Shown in pieces: positions 22,167-31,711 of a DNA stretch of 64,000 nt. The notes under the pieces were generated by a model. That model ran no database searches. It was given only the letters and a program-made list of their open reading frames with translations, and was not told the origin of the DNA. The stretch is taken from NCBI GenBank assembly GCA_905221615.1, contig CAJNDT010003813.1, positions 131,501 to 195,500 on the forward strand. The letters run 5' to 3'. This stretch comes from Symbiodinium sp. CCMP2592 (taxonomy: Eukaryota; Sar; Dinophyceae; Suessiales; Symbiodiniaceae). Made by a program: the position numbers and the translations under genes. Within the stretch, counting starts at the first letter, position 1. Every line of letters begins with the position of its first letter.

Positions 22167-22424
22167 GTTTGATGTCCAGGATGGCAAAAGGAAATATGAG
22201 CTACACAGCCACCACAATGTTGACCTGGTCTTGTTCGACAATTGAGAACATGAAATGTTAGACAGCCAGCACAATGTTCATGCAATTCACAGAGTTGAGC
22301 CAAAATGTTCGGGCAATGCAAACAATTGTCCTGCTCACACAACACAGCAACCAATATGGACTTTGTTTGAAAAAGGGAAATTGCCATTTTCATGACTGTG
22401 CCCATGCAAAGAAATTAAGACTCA

Positions 22425-23640
22425 CCCATGCAACCAATGCATTTCAACACAGACATTCTTGCATTGTGGGCCAATTTGGAGACATTCGAAATGCAAGCTT
22501 CCATGCAAAGATTTCGCTCCCCATGCAAAAACTCTTCTTCCAATGCATTTTCCCACAGACATTCTTGCATTACCGGCGAATTTTGAAACATCCCAAATGG
22601 TAGCTTCCATGCAAAGATTTAGTCCCACCCATGCAACCAATGCATTTCAACACAGACATTCTTGCATTGTGGGCCAATTTGGAGACATTCGAAATGCAAG
22701 CTTCCATGCAAAGATTTCGCTCCACCCATGCAAAAACTCTTGTTCCAATGCATTTTCCCACAGACATTCTTGCATTACAGGCGAATTTTGAAACATCCCA
22801 AATGGTAGCTTCCATGCAAAGATTCCGCTCCACCCATGCAAAAACTTTTGTTCCAATGCATTTTCCCACAGACATTCTTGCATTACCGGCGAATTTTGAA
22901 ACATCCCAAATGGCAGCTTCCATGCAAAGATTTAGTCCCACCCATGCAACCAATGCATTTCAACACAGACATTCTTGCATTGTGGGCCAATTTGGAGACA
23001 TTCGAAATGCAAGCTTCCATGCAAAGATTTCGCTCCACCCATGCAAAAACTCTTGTTCCAATGCATTTTCCCACAGACATTCTTGCATTACCGGCGAATT
23101 TTGAAACATCCCAAATGGTAGCTTCCATGCAAAGATTTAGTCCCACCCATGCAACCAATGCATTTTAACACAGACATTCTTGCATTGTGGGCCAATTTGG
23201 AGACATTCGAAATGCAAGCTTCCATGCAAAGATTTTGCTCCACCCATGCAAAAACTCTTGTTCCAATGCATTTTCCCACAGACATTCTTGCATTACCGGC
23301 GAATTTTGAAACATCCCAAATGGTAGCTTCCATGCAAAGATTTAGTCCCACCCATGCAACCAATGCATTTTAACACAGACATTCTTGCATTGTGGGCCAA
23401 TTTGGAGACATTCGAAATGCAAGCTTCCATGCAAAGATTTCGCTCCACCCATGCAAAAACTCTTGTTCCAATGCATTTTCCCACAGACATTCTTGCATTA
23501 CAGGCGAATTTTGAAACATCCCAAATGCATGCTTCCATGCAAAGATTCCGCTCCACCCATGCAAAAACTTTTGTTCCAATGCATTTTCCCACAGACATTC
23601 TTGCATTACCGGCGAATTTTGAGACATCCCAAATGCAAGG
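22425..23640. repeat. higher-order satellite array, 205-bp dimers of about 102-bp monomers
   Basis: Two related monomers alternate. One has GGCCAATTTGGAGACATTCG, the other GGCGAATTTTGAAACATCCC. Both share CACAGACATTCTTGCATT and CTTCCATGCAAAGATT. About twelve monomers are present, and some A-type monomers occur twice in a row (about 22730-22930). The 205-bp period is not a multiple of three, so long open frames through it shift between repeats and are unlikely to be a normal coding sequence. The other haplotype has the same total length but a different monomer order. Confidence 0.9.
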
Positions 23641-23816
23641 AATTGTGGATACATTTCAAGCCACCATGCATTTGAAACAGTGAACTCTTGTTTCTGCTCA
23701 ATCTTCCACTTGAGAGCAAATGCAAGGCAAATGCAGTTGTCATCAAAGAGAACCTGTGAAAAGCCCCAGCTCTTCTCTGTCCAGATGCACATCAATGAAC
23801 GTTCTCTTCAGATACT

Positions 23817-23858
23817 CGCGCGCGAATGCGCGCGGGCGCGCGCGCACATGCGCGCATG
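23817..23858. repeat. alternating purine-pyrimidine CG tract
   Basis: About 42 bp of almost uninterrupted CGCGCG/CACATGCGCGCATG. It stands out from the A/T-leaning surroundings and is identical in the second copy. Such tracts can adopt the Z form and can also stall polymerases. Confidence 0.8.
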
Positions 23859-23965
23859 AGTAGATTGAAAGTGCAACAGCAATTGTGTTCCAAATTGACA
23901 ATTCTCAGCTTGTTCATCAGTGAAATACAGTCTAAAACTGTTCCCTTAACAGGTTTCTATACATT

Positions 23966-24115
23966 TTTGATGAACTTTTGATGAACTTTTGATGAACTTT
24001 TGAGAACTTTTTGAGAACTTTTGATATTTTCGACGGTTTGATGACATTTTGATGACATTTTGATGAACTTTTGATGAACTTTTGAGAACTTTTGATGACT
24101 TTTTGATATTTTCGA
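23966..24115. repeat. GATGAACTTTT minisatellite
   Basis: About 11-bp units (TGATGAACTTT, with GAGAACTTT and GATGACATTT variants) repeat a dozen times. The second haplotype has one more unit. On the minus strand it reads as a Lys/Ser-rich frame, which I treat as incidental. Confidence 0.85.
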
Positions 24116-24119
24116 GGTT

Positions 24120-24780
24120 GACAGAAATGTAGTTTTTGCTATTTTGGAAGGTGACAGAAATGTAATTCCAATGCTTGCAGCTTCTGGCTCCGGTTTCCAT
24201 TGGTAGCTTCGGGTTTGCCTGCCTGCCACAGGACGTGCATTGATTGTATTGGTGATGGCTATATACAAAGTCGATGCATTCAGGGGTGGCTTGACTCAAA
24301 TGTTTCTAGGGGTTTGTATTGGTAGCGGAGCTTTGGTCTTTTTTTAGAGGATACCTTCCTCCCTTGCTACACAATTTCGTGTACTTCTGGACCAAACTGT
24401 TTGGAGAGAATGATTACGTTTGCATTCAGAAGTGGCTTGACTCAGGTGTTTCTAGGGGTTTGTATTGGTAGCGGAGCTTTGGTCTTGCATGCAAATTGGT
24501 ATCGGAGCCATTGGTAGCTGAGCTTTCATGCAAAGAAGCTGACTGCAAAATGCATTGGTTTCAGAATTGAAACCAGAATTGAAGCAGAACACGTGCTTTT
24601 AAGAGTGTTTGGCAATCTGCCAGTCCTTCTGGAATGATGCAAATGCATGTCTGCCGACAACGATGTGCACATTTGAGACAGGTTCAGCGAGAATGTAAAT
24701 GCATTGAACACTTCCTCGAAATGCATTTCTGGCGGGCCGATGTTGCATTGAAATCAAATTGGTGCACACTTCTTCTGAAC
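24120..24780. other. spacer with two copies of a 60-bp direct repeat
   Basis: A phrase containing GTGGCTTGACTCA and TTTCTAGGGGTTTGT, followed by GGTAGCGGAGCTTTGGTCTT, occurs at about 24282-24342 and 24425-24485. Haplotype 2 carries an extra 20 bp (a GTTTTTTTC-type tract) at about 43447. No gene is supported. Confidence 0.6.
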
Positions 24781-24784
24781 TACA

Positions 24785-25395
24785 AATGTATTGCAAGCAA
24801 ACCGAAATGACAGATGAAATGCATTCTGTTGTGCTGGAACTGTTGTCAAACTGCACTTCGAGATGCTGTCTGGCACATGTTGAATGCATCTGCATCTGCA
24901 TTCTGTGAGCTGGAAATGCATTTGAAATGAAAGTTTGGACGTCCGTTTTGGATCCGAAATGCATTGCAAGCAAACCGAAATGACAGACGAAATGCATCCA
25001 GCTGTGCTGGAACTGTTGTCAAATGCACTTTGAGATGCTGTCTGGCACATGTTGAATGCATCCAGCATCTGCATTCTGTGAGCTGGAAATGCATTTGAAA
25101 TGAAAGTTTGGACGTCCGTTTTGGATCCGAAATGCATTGCAAGCAAACCGAAATGACAGACGAAATGCATCCAGCTGTGCTGGAACTGTTGTCAAAATGC
25201 ACTTTGAGATGCTGTCTGGCACATGTTGAATGCATCCAGCATCTGCATTCTGTGAGCTGGAAATGCATTTGAAATGAAAGTTTGGACGTCCGTTTTGGAT
25301 CCGAAATGCATTGCAAGCAAACCGAAATGACAGACGAAATGCATCCAGTTGTGCTGGAACTGTTGTCAAAATGCACTTTGACATCCTGTCTTGCA
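24785..25395 (-). repeat. 174-bp tandem repeat with a possible Cys-rich reading frame
   Basis: Four monomers (the last partial) share GCAAGCAAACCGAAATGACA, GTTTGGACGTCCGTTTTGGA and AACTGTTGTCAAA. The later periods are 174 bp, so the frame is kept from repeat to repeat (58 codons). On the minus strand this gives a recurrent Cys-containing peptide (CISSVISVCLQCISDPKRTS). In this copy a one-base deletion near 25022 breaks the frame; in the other copy the frame runs open for 294 codons. Coding is possible but unproven. Confidence 0.75.
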
Positions 25396-25717
25396 GGTGT
25401 TGAATACATCAAATATTGGTTGGAATTATGACAAATGTATTTGGTCACAGCCGAGACCACCATCACAACTCCTTCATCCACTTGTCAGTTGTAATTCAGA
25501 ACGAGACAAGGATAGGACTGAGACTCTTTCTCCGAACACAGTCATCATGGAACCACATGACTGTGCAATGCAACACCACGTCTGCTGCTTTCTTCAACTT
25601 GTCTGCAAGGTGGAACATGACAGTGAAGCTCACATGCAACTCTCAATGGGCATCTGCACAATTGTTTTGGTCACGAATCAGGCAGCTGGCTGAATTGATC
25701 GAATTACAAATTGAGAA

Positions 25718-26040
25718 TCATTGCTGTGCAAGCATTGCCAATATTGCAGCATGGAGGACAAGCCCCATCAGCTGCGAGGCGGAAGGATTGAGTTTCATGA
25801 GCGCTTTGAAGTTGTAGACCTTATCCTCCCAGTCTTGTTTTCTTTCTCCAAGCATTGGGCGTGGAACCAGGCAGCTCATCAAGTCAAAACCGACACAGCC
25901 ATAAAGTGGAGCCGAGTCATCGATCAATCGCTTGTTCATCCGCCAAAGTTTGGCCAGTCGGCGTTCCTGGGCAGCTGCCTCATCGCCCATGTTGCAGCTC
26001 GACTTGCTACAAAGAGTGCTCCTCCTCTTGAACCAAAACA
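25718..26040 (-). CDS. small protein or 3' exon, 90-107 residues
   Basis: The open stretch ends at TGA (25718). It may start at the ATG at 25990 (MGDEAAAQERRLAKLWRMNK, 90 residues) or be a 3' exon, because an acceptor CTGCAG sits just upstream at 26041 and the frame is open from there (FWFKRRSTLCSKSSC). It is mixed basic and hydrophobic, with a helical C-terminus (L-M-G-L-V-L-H-A-A-I-L-A-M-L). It is unchanged between haplotypes. I do not recognise the family. Confidence 0.5.
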
Positions 26041-26437
26041 CTGCAGGAACATTGTGATATTGCGAGTGATGACATTGACATGAAGCACACCGATGACAAA
26101 AACATCAAACAGAACAAGCCAGCATCCACTGAAAATCATGTTTGGAATTGTCACAACATGCTGTACATTCAATCTGTTTTGCTGGGGGCCGGCCCACTGA
26201 CGATTTGCATCATCTCCTTAGTACAAGTGCGGGCGCATTTAGGAAAAGAACACACACACACACACACCCAGCTCCACAATGCAAATCTGTGTGCAGGGCT
26301 TGTCTGTCTATCACACAAAGCTCTGGATAACAGGGATTTACAAATCACAAGCACTGGCAAAGATGTGAAGCCTTGCAACACAAAGAGATGTTTTGCCAGC
26401 AATGCCACAAGATGCCAGCAGAATCAGTGAAACGGAA

Positions 26438-26713
26438 TCAATCCTCATCACCTTCTCCATTTAATTCACCACGTTGTTGGGAATCAGCTGTGGACCTCCG
26501 TCTGACGTCGTCAAGGGTGGTACGCCTTATATCCGTCTCGTTGTACCAATCCACTATGCACAGTGTGCAATAATGGACTTGGTGTCCCCATTTTGTTCTC
26601 ATGCAAGGTTGATCGTGCATCTCACAATTGAACAAACAGCTTCCTCCACAATCGCGATGACCACCGGGAGACAAAGAAGCTCCTGCTCGGTGTGGACAAA
26701 ATCGGTTCCCCAT
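26438..26713 (-). CDS. small Cys/His-rich protein, 91 residues
   Basis: ATG at 26713, TGA at 26438. Cysteines and histidines are spaced as in a zinc-binding module: F-C-P-H-R, D-C-G-G-S-C-L-F-N-C-E-M-H, then C-x12-H-x2-Y-C-T-L-C. The tail is charged (R-R-T-T-L-D-D-V-R-R-R). The frame is open upstream of the ATG (LAAAGSAIA), so it may be a 3' exon. It is one of three Cys-rich small proteins in the element. I cannot name the family. Confidence 0.5.
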   Translation of the reverse strand: MGNRFCPHRAGASLSPGGHRDCGGSCLFNCEMHDQPCMRTKWGHQVHYCTLCIVDWYNETDIRRTTLDDVRRRSTADSQQRGELNGEGDED

Positions 26714-26719
26714 TGCAAT

Positions 26720-27025
26720 GGCCGAACCAGCAGCAGCAAGTAGCCCTATTGAAAAGAAGCTTCACTGACTCACTTGACAAATAGTAATGCTGCGAATGAA
26801 TCAGCACAGACCGACAGGTGACAGTGTCCTATTTAACATTCTGAGAGCACTCAACTGGTCTCCGATCAAGCATGGCACATCTTCCTGAAGAATTGTACAC
26901 ATCACAGACTTTTTGACAAACACGCACACACTCTCTCTGGAACTGTTCTACTGGTCTGGTCCACACTGCGAAAGCAAGTGACTGAAAAGAAACATTGAAG
27001 TGTTTTGGAAACCTCTGCAAGGTCC
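26720..27025. other. no gene recognised
   Basis: About 300 bp without a supported exon. It contains a few CAATTG-free A/C-rich stretches and would hold the promoter of the Cys/His-rich gene and the 3' end of its neighbour. Confidence 0.35.
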
Positions 27026-27029
27026 AAGT

Positions 27030-27341
27030 TCATTCACTCAGATGAACATCAGATTGAACTTCATCTCGTTGAGATGCTGTGTCACAGCTGACAATTGCTT
27101 CCAATTGTGTGAAACGATTCCGTAAGGAAATAATGGCTTCATCAGTGCTTGTGATGAACTCACTCAGCAATCGCCAAAATTGTGGGTTGTTGCCAAATTC
27201 AACAAAGCCCGGGCTATTCGATGACACAGCTGATGACTCAGACGCAGGAGATTCTGTCGCCACCTCAGCCAAGACCCGCAGAAGAGCGTCGGCACGCTCT
27301 GCTCTCCTCTCCAGAACCCTCTCCACTGAATGTTGCGACAT
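27030..27341 (-). CDS. small acidic helical protein, 103 residues
   Basis: From the ATG at 27341 (MSQHSVERVLERRAERADAL) to the stop at 27030. It begins with an Arg/Glu-rich amphipathic helix, has a Ser-rich middle, and ends with a second helix (F-I-T-S-T-D-E-A-I-I-S-L-R-N-R) of coiled-coil type. The frame is open upstream to 27464. Haplotype 2 differs by one Phe/Val change. I do not recognise the family. Confidence 0.5.
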   Translation of the reverse strand: MSQHSVERVLERRAERADALLRVLAEVATESPASESSAVSSNSPGFVEFGNNPQFWRLLSEFITSTDEAIISLRNRFTQLEAIVSCDTASQRDEVQSDVHLSE

Positions 27342-27469
27342 GCTGTGCTCACTAAATAGGACTGGCAATACGCTTGAAGCCACAAACCTGCAGAATGGTT
27401 CAATTCCACTCACATACCAAAGCATTACCGGTAGGTCAAGAAATTTGAACAGGAGACTATACACTGCAT

Positions 27470-27880
27470 TATTTATTGGGACACAATGAATACCAATAAG
27501 CCAGACTTAATAATCATGCAGAACGGCCTCCCAAACTAACCCAAGGGCCGCCACGGTGTGGGTTTCCACACTCATTGTGGAAGCACTGCCAGCAAGCACA
27601 TTAGCTCATTGTCCTGCTCAGGTTGCACCCCCAACCTGTTGGCCACAGCAGTGCTGTGCTTATTAGCACAGGCCCTGGGTGCCCCACACCCGGCCAGCGG
27701 TGTGATAGGGTGACTGGAGCGGGTGGTCACCCCTCTTGGTAGGGCCAGACTTCTGCTGCCGAGCTGCACGACTATTAACTCGAACACATCTGCAGACATG
27801 CACAATTTGCCGAACTACACTGTTCTGCCAATTCTGTTTTGCACACACAGACATTCATAAGTGGCAGTGAAACCTTGTCA
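27470..27880. other. no gene recognised
   Basis: Spacer between two small genes. It carries a dyad-rich stretch near 27530-27720 (CCACGGTGTGGG, GTGGTCACCC), and I support no exon in it. Confidence 0.35.
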
Positions 27881-27882
27881 AT

Positions 27883-28290
27883 CTAAGGATTACTACGAAC
27901 AATTCTCACAACATGACCTGTGGCATAGCTTGTCACCGGAAAGTAGTATGGCAGATGAATCTCACATTGTACAAGATGGAATGTGTCCGGCTTCAGCCAC
28001 CTGTGGTGAATAGTACAGAGCTCTGTTGCAATCTTGTACTTGACTCGGTCGATCAAGTCAGTACTCGAAACCACCAAGTGACTCGAATATCCTTGGAAAT
28101 TGTTCACCCAATCAGGATCCATAACAATATCCCCCCGAAAGTTTTGTGCGGCAAAGGTCAGACCCGCTTCTGCAGCCTTTCGCTTTCGCTGTTTCAACAT
28201 GGCTTCAGTCATGTCATGTGATACTTCGAAAACTATTGTGAAACTGCATTCTGAGCCTGACAGCTCCCAAGACAATTTGCCAACATTCAT
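27883..28290 (-). CDS. unknown protein, 135 residues
   Basis: Complete open frame from the ATG at 28290 (MNVGKLSWELSGSECSFTIV) to the stop at 27883. The composition is that of a folded globular protein: alternating strands, a basic helix (M-L-K-Q-R-K-R-K-A-A-E-A) and a C-terminal aromatic/His segment (W-L-K-P-D-T-F-H-L-V-Q-C-E-I-H-L-P-Y-Y). In the other haplotype it starts M-H-V-G and has Gly to Val and Cys to Trp changes, all missense with no frameshift. This suggests constraint on the frame. Confidence 0.6.
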   Translation of the reverse strand: MNVGKLSWELSGSECSFTIVFEVSHDMTEAMLKQRKRKAAEAGLTFAAQNFRGDIVMDPDWVNNFQGYSSHLVVSSTDLIDRVKYKIATELCTIHHRWLKPDTFHLVQCEIHLPYYFPVTSYATGHVVRIVRSNP

Positions 28291-28410
28291 CCGGGTTTGA
28301 CAGTCTGAACTAGGCTTGGCTGCTTAGGACACGGCGAAGAAGAGCTTCTGGGTGTCCAGGTCGGAAGAAGCCTGCAGGACAATTGCACTCATTACCTTGA
28401 AGTAGAGCTG

Positions 28411-28500
28411 TGCCATTCCAGATGATGCTCTTTGCACTGACACTGTTTAGTCAGGCAAAGTCCCACTGGATGACTGCCCATACTGTTTCCTCTTGTGATG
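28411..28500. repeat. dispersed TLPD-GMAQ repeat, diverged copy
   Basis: It has TGCCATTCCA, a diverged middle, GGCAAAGTCCCACTGGATGA and a TGTTTCCTCTTG tail. On the minus strand it reads S-S-S-G-T-L-P-D, an in-frame stop, then S-V-Q-R-A-S-S-G-M-A-Q. Confidence 0.7.
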
Positions 28501-28564
28501 CTCTGATGGTTTTTGGAGCAATCTCAACAGCACCATCAGATTCTCTAGAGGAACTGACAACATG

Positions 28565-28730
28565 TGAAACAAACCCAGACAGAGGTCCACACCGCCAATC
28601 GTGCAGGACTTGAATAGACTTAGACAGCAGATCAAATGCAATATATGAATCAAACACAACAGTTGTGAGTTCTGGGCCCCGGCCAAGTGCTCTTCTCAAG
28701 CTGGTTCGCCTCAGACCACAGCAGGAGCTA
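28565..28730 (-). CDS. possible exon, about 50 residues
   Basis: The frame L-R-R-A-L-G-R-G-P-E-L-T-T-V-V-F-D-S-Y-I-A-F-D-L-L has protein-like composition, ends before a TLPD repeat, and is open in both haplotypes. I cannot fix its boundaries or partner exons. Confidence 0.3.
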
Positions 28731-28864
28731 AATGTTGCTGAAGTGTTTCCACAATTGGGGAGTGTAACACAATTGAGTCAAGTCTTCTCAGCCAAGGCCA
28801 AGCAAAAACTGGGGGACTTCATTTCCAGACTTGTCAGTCCCAGTCAGTGAAAATCAATTGTCGT

Positions 28865-29899
28865 TCAATTGTCATTGTTCACTTGCAGTCGTCTGGCTTC
28901 TTCCCGCCAGAGCCGCCATCCATCATCTAAATCTGTCTCATCCACACTGTCACCATCTGTGTCAGGCTCTTCCTCCGGACGATGTGCACGTAGCTCTCTC
29001 TCAGCCGCACTGTCAGGATCTGATGCAGGCTCTTCCTGCGGTTCATCTGGAGGAAAAACCCGCCGACCGCGCGTGCCAGGAATGTGCAGAATCTGATGGG
29101 TCGGGCGGGTCAGGGAAAAGTGCTCGTTCCGATGGAAATAGCTGCGACGACTTGCGTGGATGATATATGAAGCAAACTCTACCCCGTACTCTTGTGCTTC
29201 GTCCCACATGTTGCTCTGGAGCACAACCCAGCTGTCGGCTCTTTCCAGCCCGCGAACATAATCGATATTCCTCTGAGAGTGAACGAATGTCCTGAGGCAG
29301 TGCCGCATCCACCTCCTGACCAGCTCCGGGTGATTCATGACCCAGCATCTGCGAGCACGACGGCACGTTGTCCGAAAATTGCAAAGGCAGTCCACAGTGA
29401 GCAACTCGTGAGTCACATGAAGCCAATAGTAACCATCTTGCAAATTCACTAGATGGTGTACCGACATTGCACCCTCTTGTTTGTTCATATCGTCATGGCG
29501 GTCAAGGCGGTTGATTCGCCCTCGCACTGGTTGCCACGGATACTCGTGCCTCCAAAGAGGACGATTGACATCATAATGCAAAACATGATCGATCAATATG
29601 GGGCGTTCCTGTGGCAAAATTGGCGGATTGTTTGTCCTGAGTCGTCTCATGCGCTCCTCCTCCCAGCCGGACAAAACGTAACCATTGAGATTCGTCCTGT
29701 AAAAATGCCTGTTTCTTCTGTTCACTTGCAGTCTCTCCGGCGTGGCGGATCGGTTGGACTCGGACCACGGGGGGAGTGGGCTTCGAGGGCTGCTGGATCT
29801 GCTCCTGGAAAAGCGACGCCAATTGAAATTATCATAATTAAACGGCGGCGGCAACGGCGGCTGCAAGGGCGAATTGCTCCGGCTACGCCCCCTTTGCAT
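28865..29899 (-). CDS. RS-rich protein with conserved His/Trp/Arg core, 344 residues
   Basis: Intact single-exon frame from the ATG at 29899 (MQRGRSRSNSPLQPPLPPPF) to the stop at 28865. The N-terminus is rich in Arg-Ser and Pro (R-F-S-R-S-R-S-S-S-P-R-S-P). The middle (residues about 60-260) is a folded-looking region rich in His, Trp, Arg and Asn, with C-L-C-N-F-R-T-T-C-R-R-A-R-R-C-W and Y-F-H-R-N-E-H-F. The C-terminus is acidic (E-E-E-P-D-T-D). Between haplotypes about ten residues change with no frame break, the pattern of a maintained gene. An RNA-binding or splicing-like role is suggested only by the RS composition. Confidence 0.65.
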   Translation of the reverse strand: MQRGRSRSNSPLQPPLPPPFNYDNFNWRRFSRSRSSSPRSPLPPWSESNRSATPERLQVNRRNRHFYRTNLNGYVLSGWEEERMRRLRTNNPPILPQERPILIDHVLHYDVNRPLWRHEYPWQPVRGRINRLDRHDDMNKQEGAMSVHHLVNLQDGYYWLHVTHELLTVDCLCNFRTTCRRARRCWVMNHPELVRRWMRHCLRTFVHSQRNIDYVRGLERADSWVVLQSNMWDEAQEYGVEFASYIIHASRRSYFHRNEHFSLTRPTHQILHIPGTRGRRVFPPDEPQEEPASDPDSAAERELRAHRPEEEPDTDGDSVDETDLDDGWRLWREEARRLQVNNDN

Positions 29900-29954
29900 G
29901 ATTCTGCTGTTTCCTTGAAACTGTCCAGCCCATTGTCACTGGAGCTATCCGCTG

Positions 29955-29973
29955 ACTCAATCAACGATTGAGT
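29955..29973. repeat. perfect hairpin upstream of the RS-rich gene
   Basis: ACTCAATC and GATTGAGT form an 8-bp stem around AAC, 55 bp upstream of the ATG at 29899 on the minus strand. It is identical in the other copy (49202-49220). It could be an operator-like dyad or a transcript hairpin. Confidence 0.55.
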
Positions 29974-30219
29974 TGCTACTGTTCAAGATCCTTCATTGCT
30001 CCAGATGTAGAACCGTCCAGTTCTCAGCGCTTCACAATTGATCTGAGACACGACAATTGTGACACAATTCATGGACATGCAATTCATTTCCACAAGCATC
30101 ACTGGACAAAGGACAATTTCGGCAATAGCTCAGGTTTCCCCACAGCTTTTTCCCCCAATCGAAACTTGCTGGAATCTTCTGGAACCTGCAATTGCAGCTA
30201 GTGATCTGCAAATGGCAGA

Positions 30220-30319
30220 NNNNNNNNNNNNNNNNNNNNNNNNNNNNNNNNNNNNNNNNNNNNNNNNNNNNNNNNNNNNNNNNNNNNNNNNNNNNNNNNN
30301 NNNNNNNNNNNNNNNNNNN
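30220..30319. other. assembly gap of exactly 100 N
   Basis: One hundred Ns, the customary placeholder for a gap of unknown size. The left flank equals 49465 and leftward; the right flank equals 11098 and rightward. Confidence 0.98.
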
Positions 30320-31167
30320 CTTCTTCTCACACGCTGTGGCTGCATCCAGAAACAAACGCAACCCTTTCGCTAGCAACATGTTGTGTTCGTCATTGTAGAG
30401 TATGTCAAAGCTGCACCCACGGAGACCGGATTCGATCAATTTCTTCGAAAGTTTGGCGCTCCCGGCATAGTATTCAATGTATTGCAGCAACCCCGCACAT
30501 TGATGGGGTCCCACATCGATTGAAGCTGCTTCAATCTTGGCTCTGTTGTCATAGCTACGGCTAATGATGCACATCAGCTGACACGCGATGGTTCGGTTCT
30601 TCAATGCGGGATAAGCCAATCCAATCAGCCCATGCCATTTCATGGCCACTCTGCCCACATTGAAGTCCTGGTCGTAGCGCAAGAAATTTTGCACCAAAAT
30701 CCTTGCAACCATTAGCCTGTGACACCAAGGCTCTGTGGACCTGGCCAGCAAGATCAATTGAGGATGATGATAAGTTTATGTAGTATTACATTAATTAATG
30801 AAAAATTCAAATTATAACAAAATCTGTGACCCATAACACTTTTAACAGACTCCGGCCTTGGGGAGAAAGACAAGGAAGCAAACGGAAGGAAATGCGAACA
30901 TTGCAATCGCGATGTTTGCTCGAAGACGTCCTCTACCCAGGTGTCAAACCGATCATCAATTTCATCAGTTCCTGTAACTGTATCGGTAAAATTCAAGGCA
31001 GGAAGAGTACACGGGCGCTCCACTGATCTACCTCCCAACTCAAATGACTCTGCAGCATTCTTTGTCCTTTTGCATTTCTTGCGTGCTGGCTTCACAGGCC
31101 CAGCACTACCACTGAAGACCAGCGATGATCCCAGCACATGCTGGCACGGCCACTGGAAATTGGACAT
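30320..31167 (-). CDS. C5-methyltransferase-like protein, second copy, cut by the gap
   Basis: Exon 1 is 31167-30857 and exon 2 starts at 30740 and runs into the N gap at 30320, so the P-C-S-S loop and the C-terminal half are missing. Relative to copy 1 there are Lys to Thr and Glu to Ala changes. It is truncated by assembly, not by mutation. Confidence 0.8.
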
Positions 31168-31711
31168 GTTGGTGATTCACTGACAGCAATACATTGATTT
31201 GTTGTCCCACATAACTTTAAACCATACCTCTGGTCCAACTTGAGCAACAAATGGATTCAATGCTTGCCTGGCATATCAAGCACATTCCACAAACTAACAG
31301 GACACCATGTCAGGAAGGCTTGTTTTTGCTGATCGCTTTCTCCCCGAGCAATCTGCAGCATAACTATGGTGAGACTTCATGATTCATGTCATGTCATCTT
31401 CAATTGCACACTTCAGGCATTCAGCAACTGTAATTGCAACGTAACTGTAAAGACTCAATCACAGAATGAACAGCAACTGCGCACAAGCTGAAGCCAAAAT
31501 TGTGAATCGAACATGTTGCCGCTATGACAGCAGGAGCAGATTCACACACATTGGACTCGGCTGGATGAACTCACTCCCTGTGACTTCTTGAATCGACCGA
31601 AGACTTGAAGCTAAGAACACGATACTTGCATACATGACATTGACAGAAATCTGCAACCTGCTGACATGTTTTCCCCTGTGATGTGTTTATCACCAAAAAA
31701 AACTGAAGAGG

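Larger units (their letters stand above)
11098..30219. repeat. contig-end overlap, copy 1 (contig A)
   Basis: This 19,122-bp segment matches 30320-49465 throughout (offset 19,222 on the left, 19,246-19,252 on the right). The differences are scattered substitutions and small indels. The match ends at the last base before the N run. That is the expected picture for two allelic contig ends placed side by side. Copy 1 is the more complete, because the frame of the Met-rich exon is intact here. Confidence 0.9.

Noticed and set aside
22274-23683. Overlapping open frames on both strands through the 205-bp array
   Set aside because: The period is not a multiple of three and frames are open on both strands in several phases, which is what the repeat's base content gives.
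22425-25395. CRISPR-like array
   Set aside because: Monomers are contiguous, with no unique spacers between constant repeats, and the setting is eukaryotic.
30220-30319. True tandem duplication of a 19-kb unit
   Set aside because: Not excluded, but a contig-end overlap explains why both matches stop precisely at the gap. I used it as the working model and listed the test in the findings.
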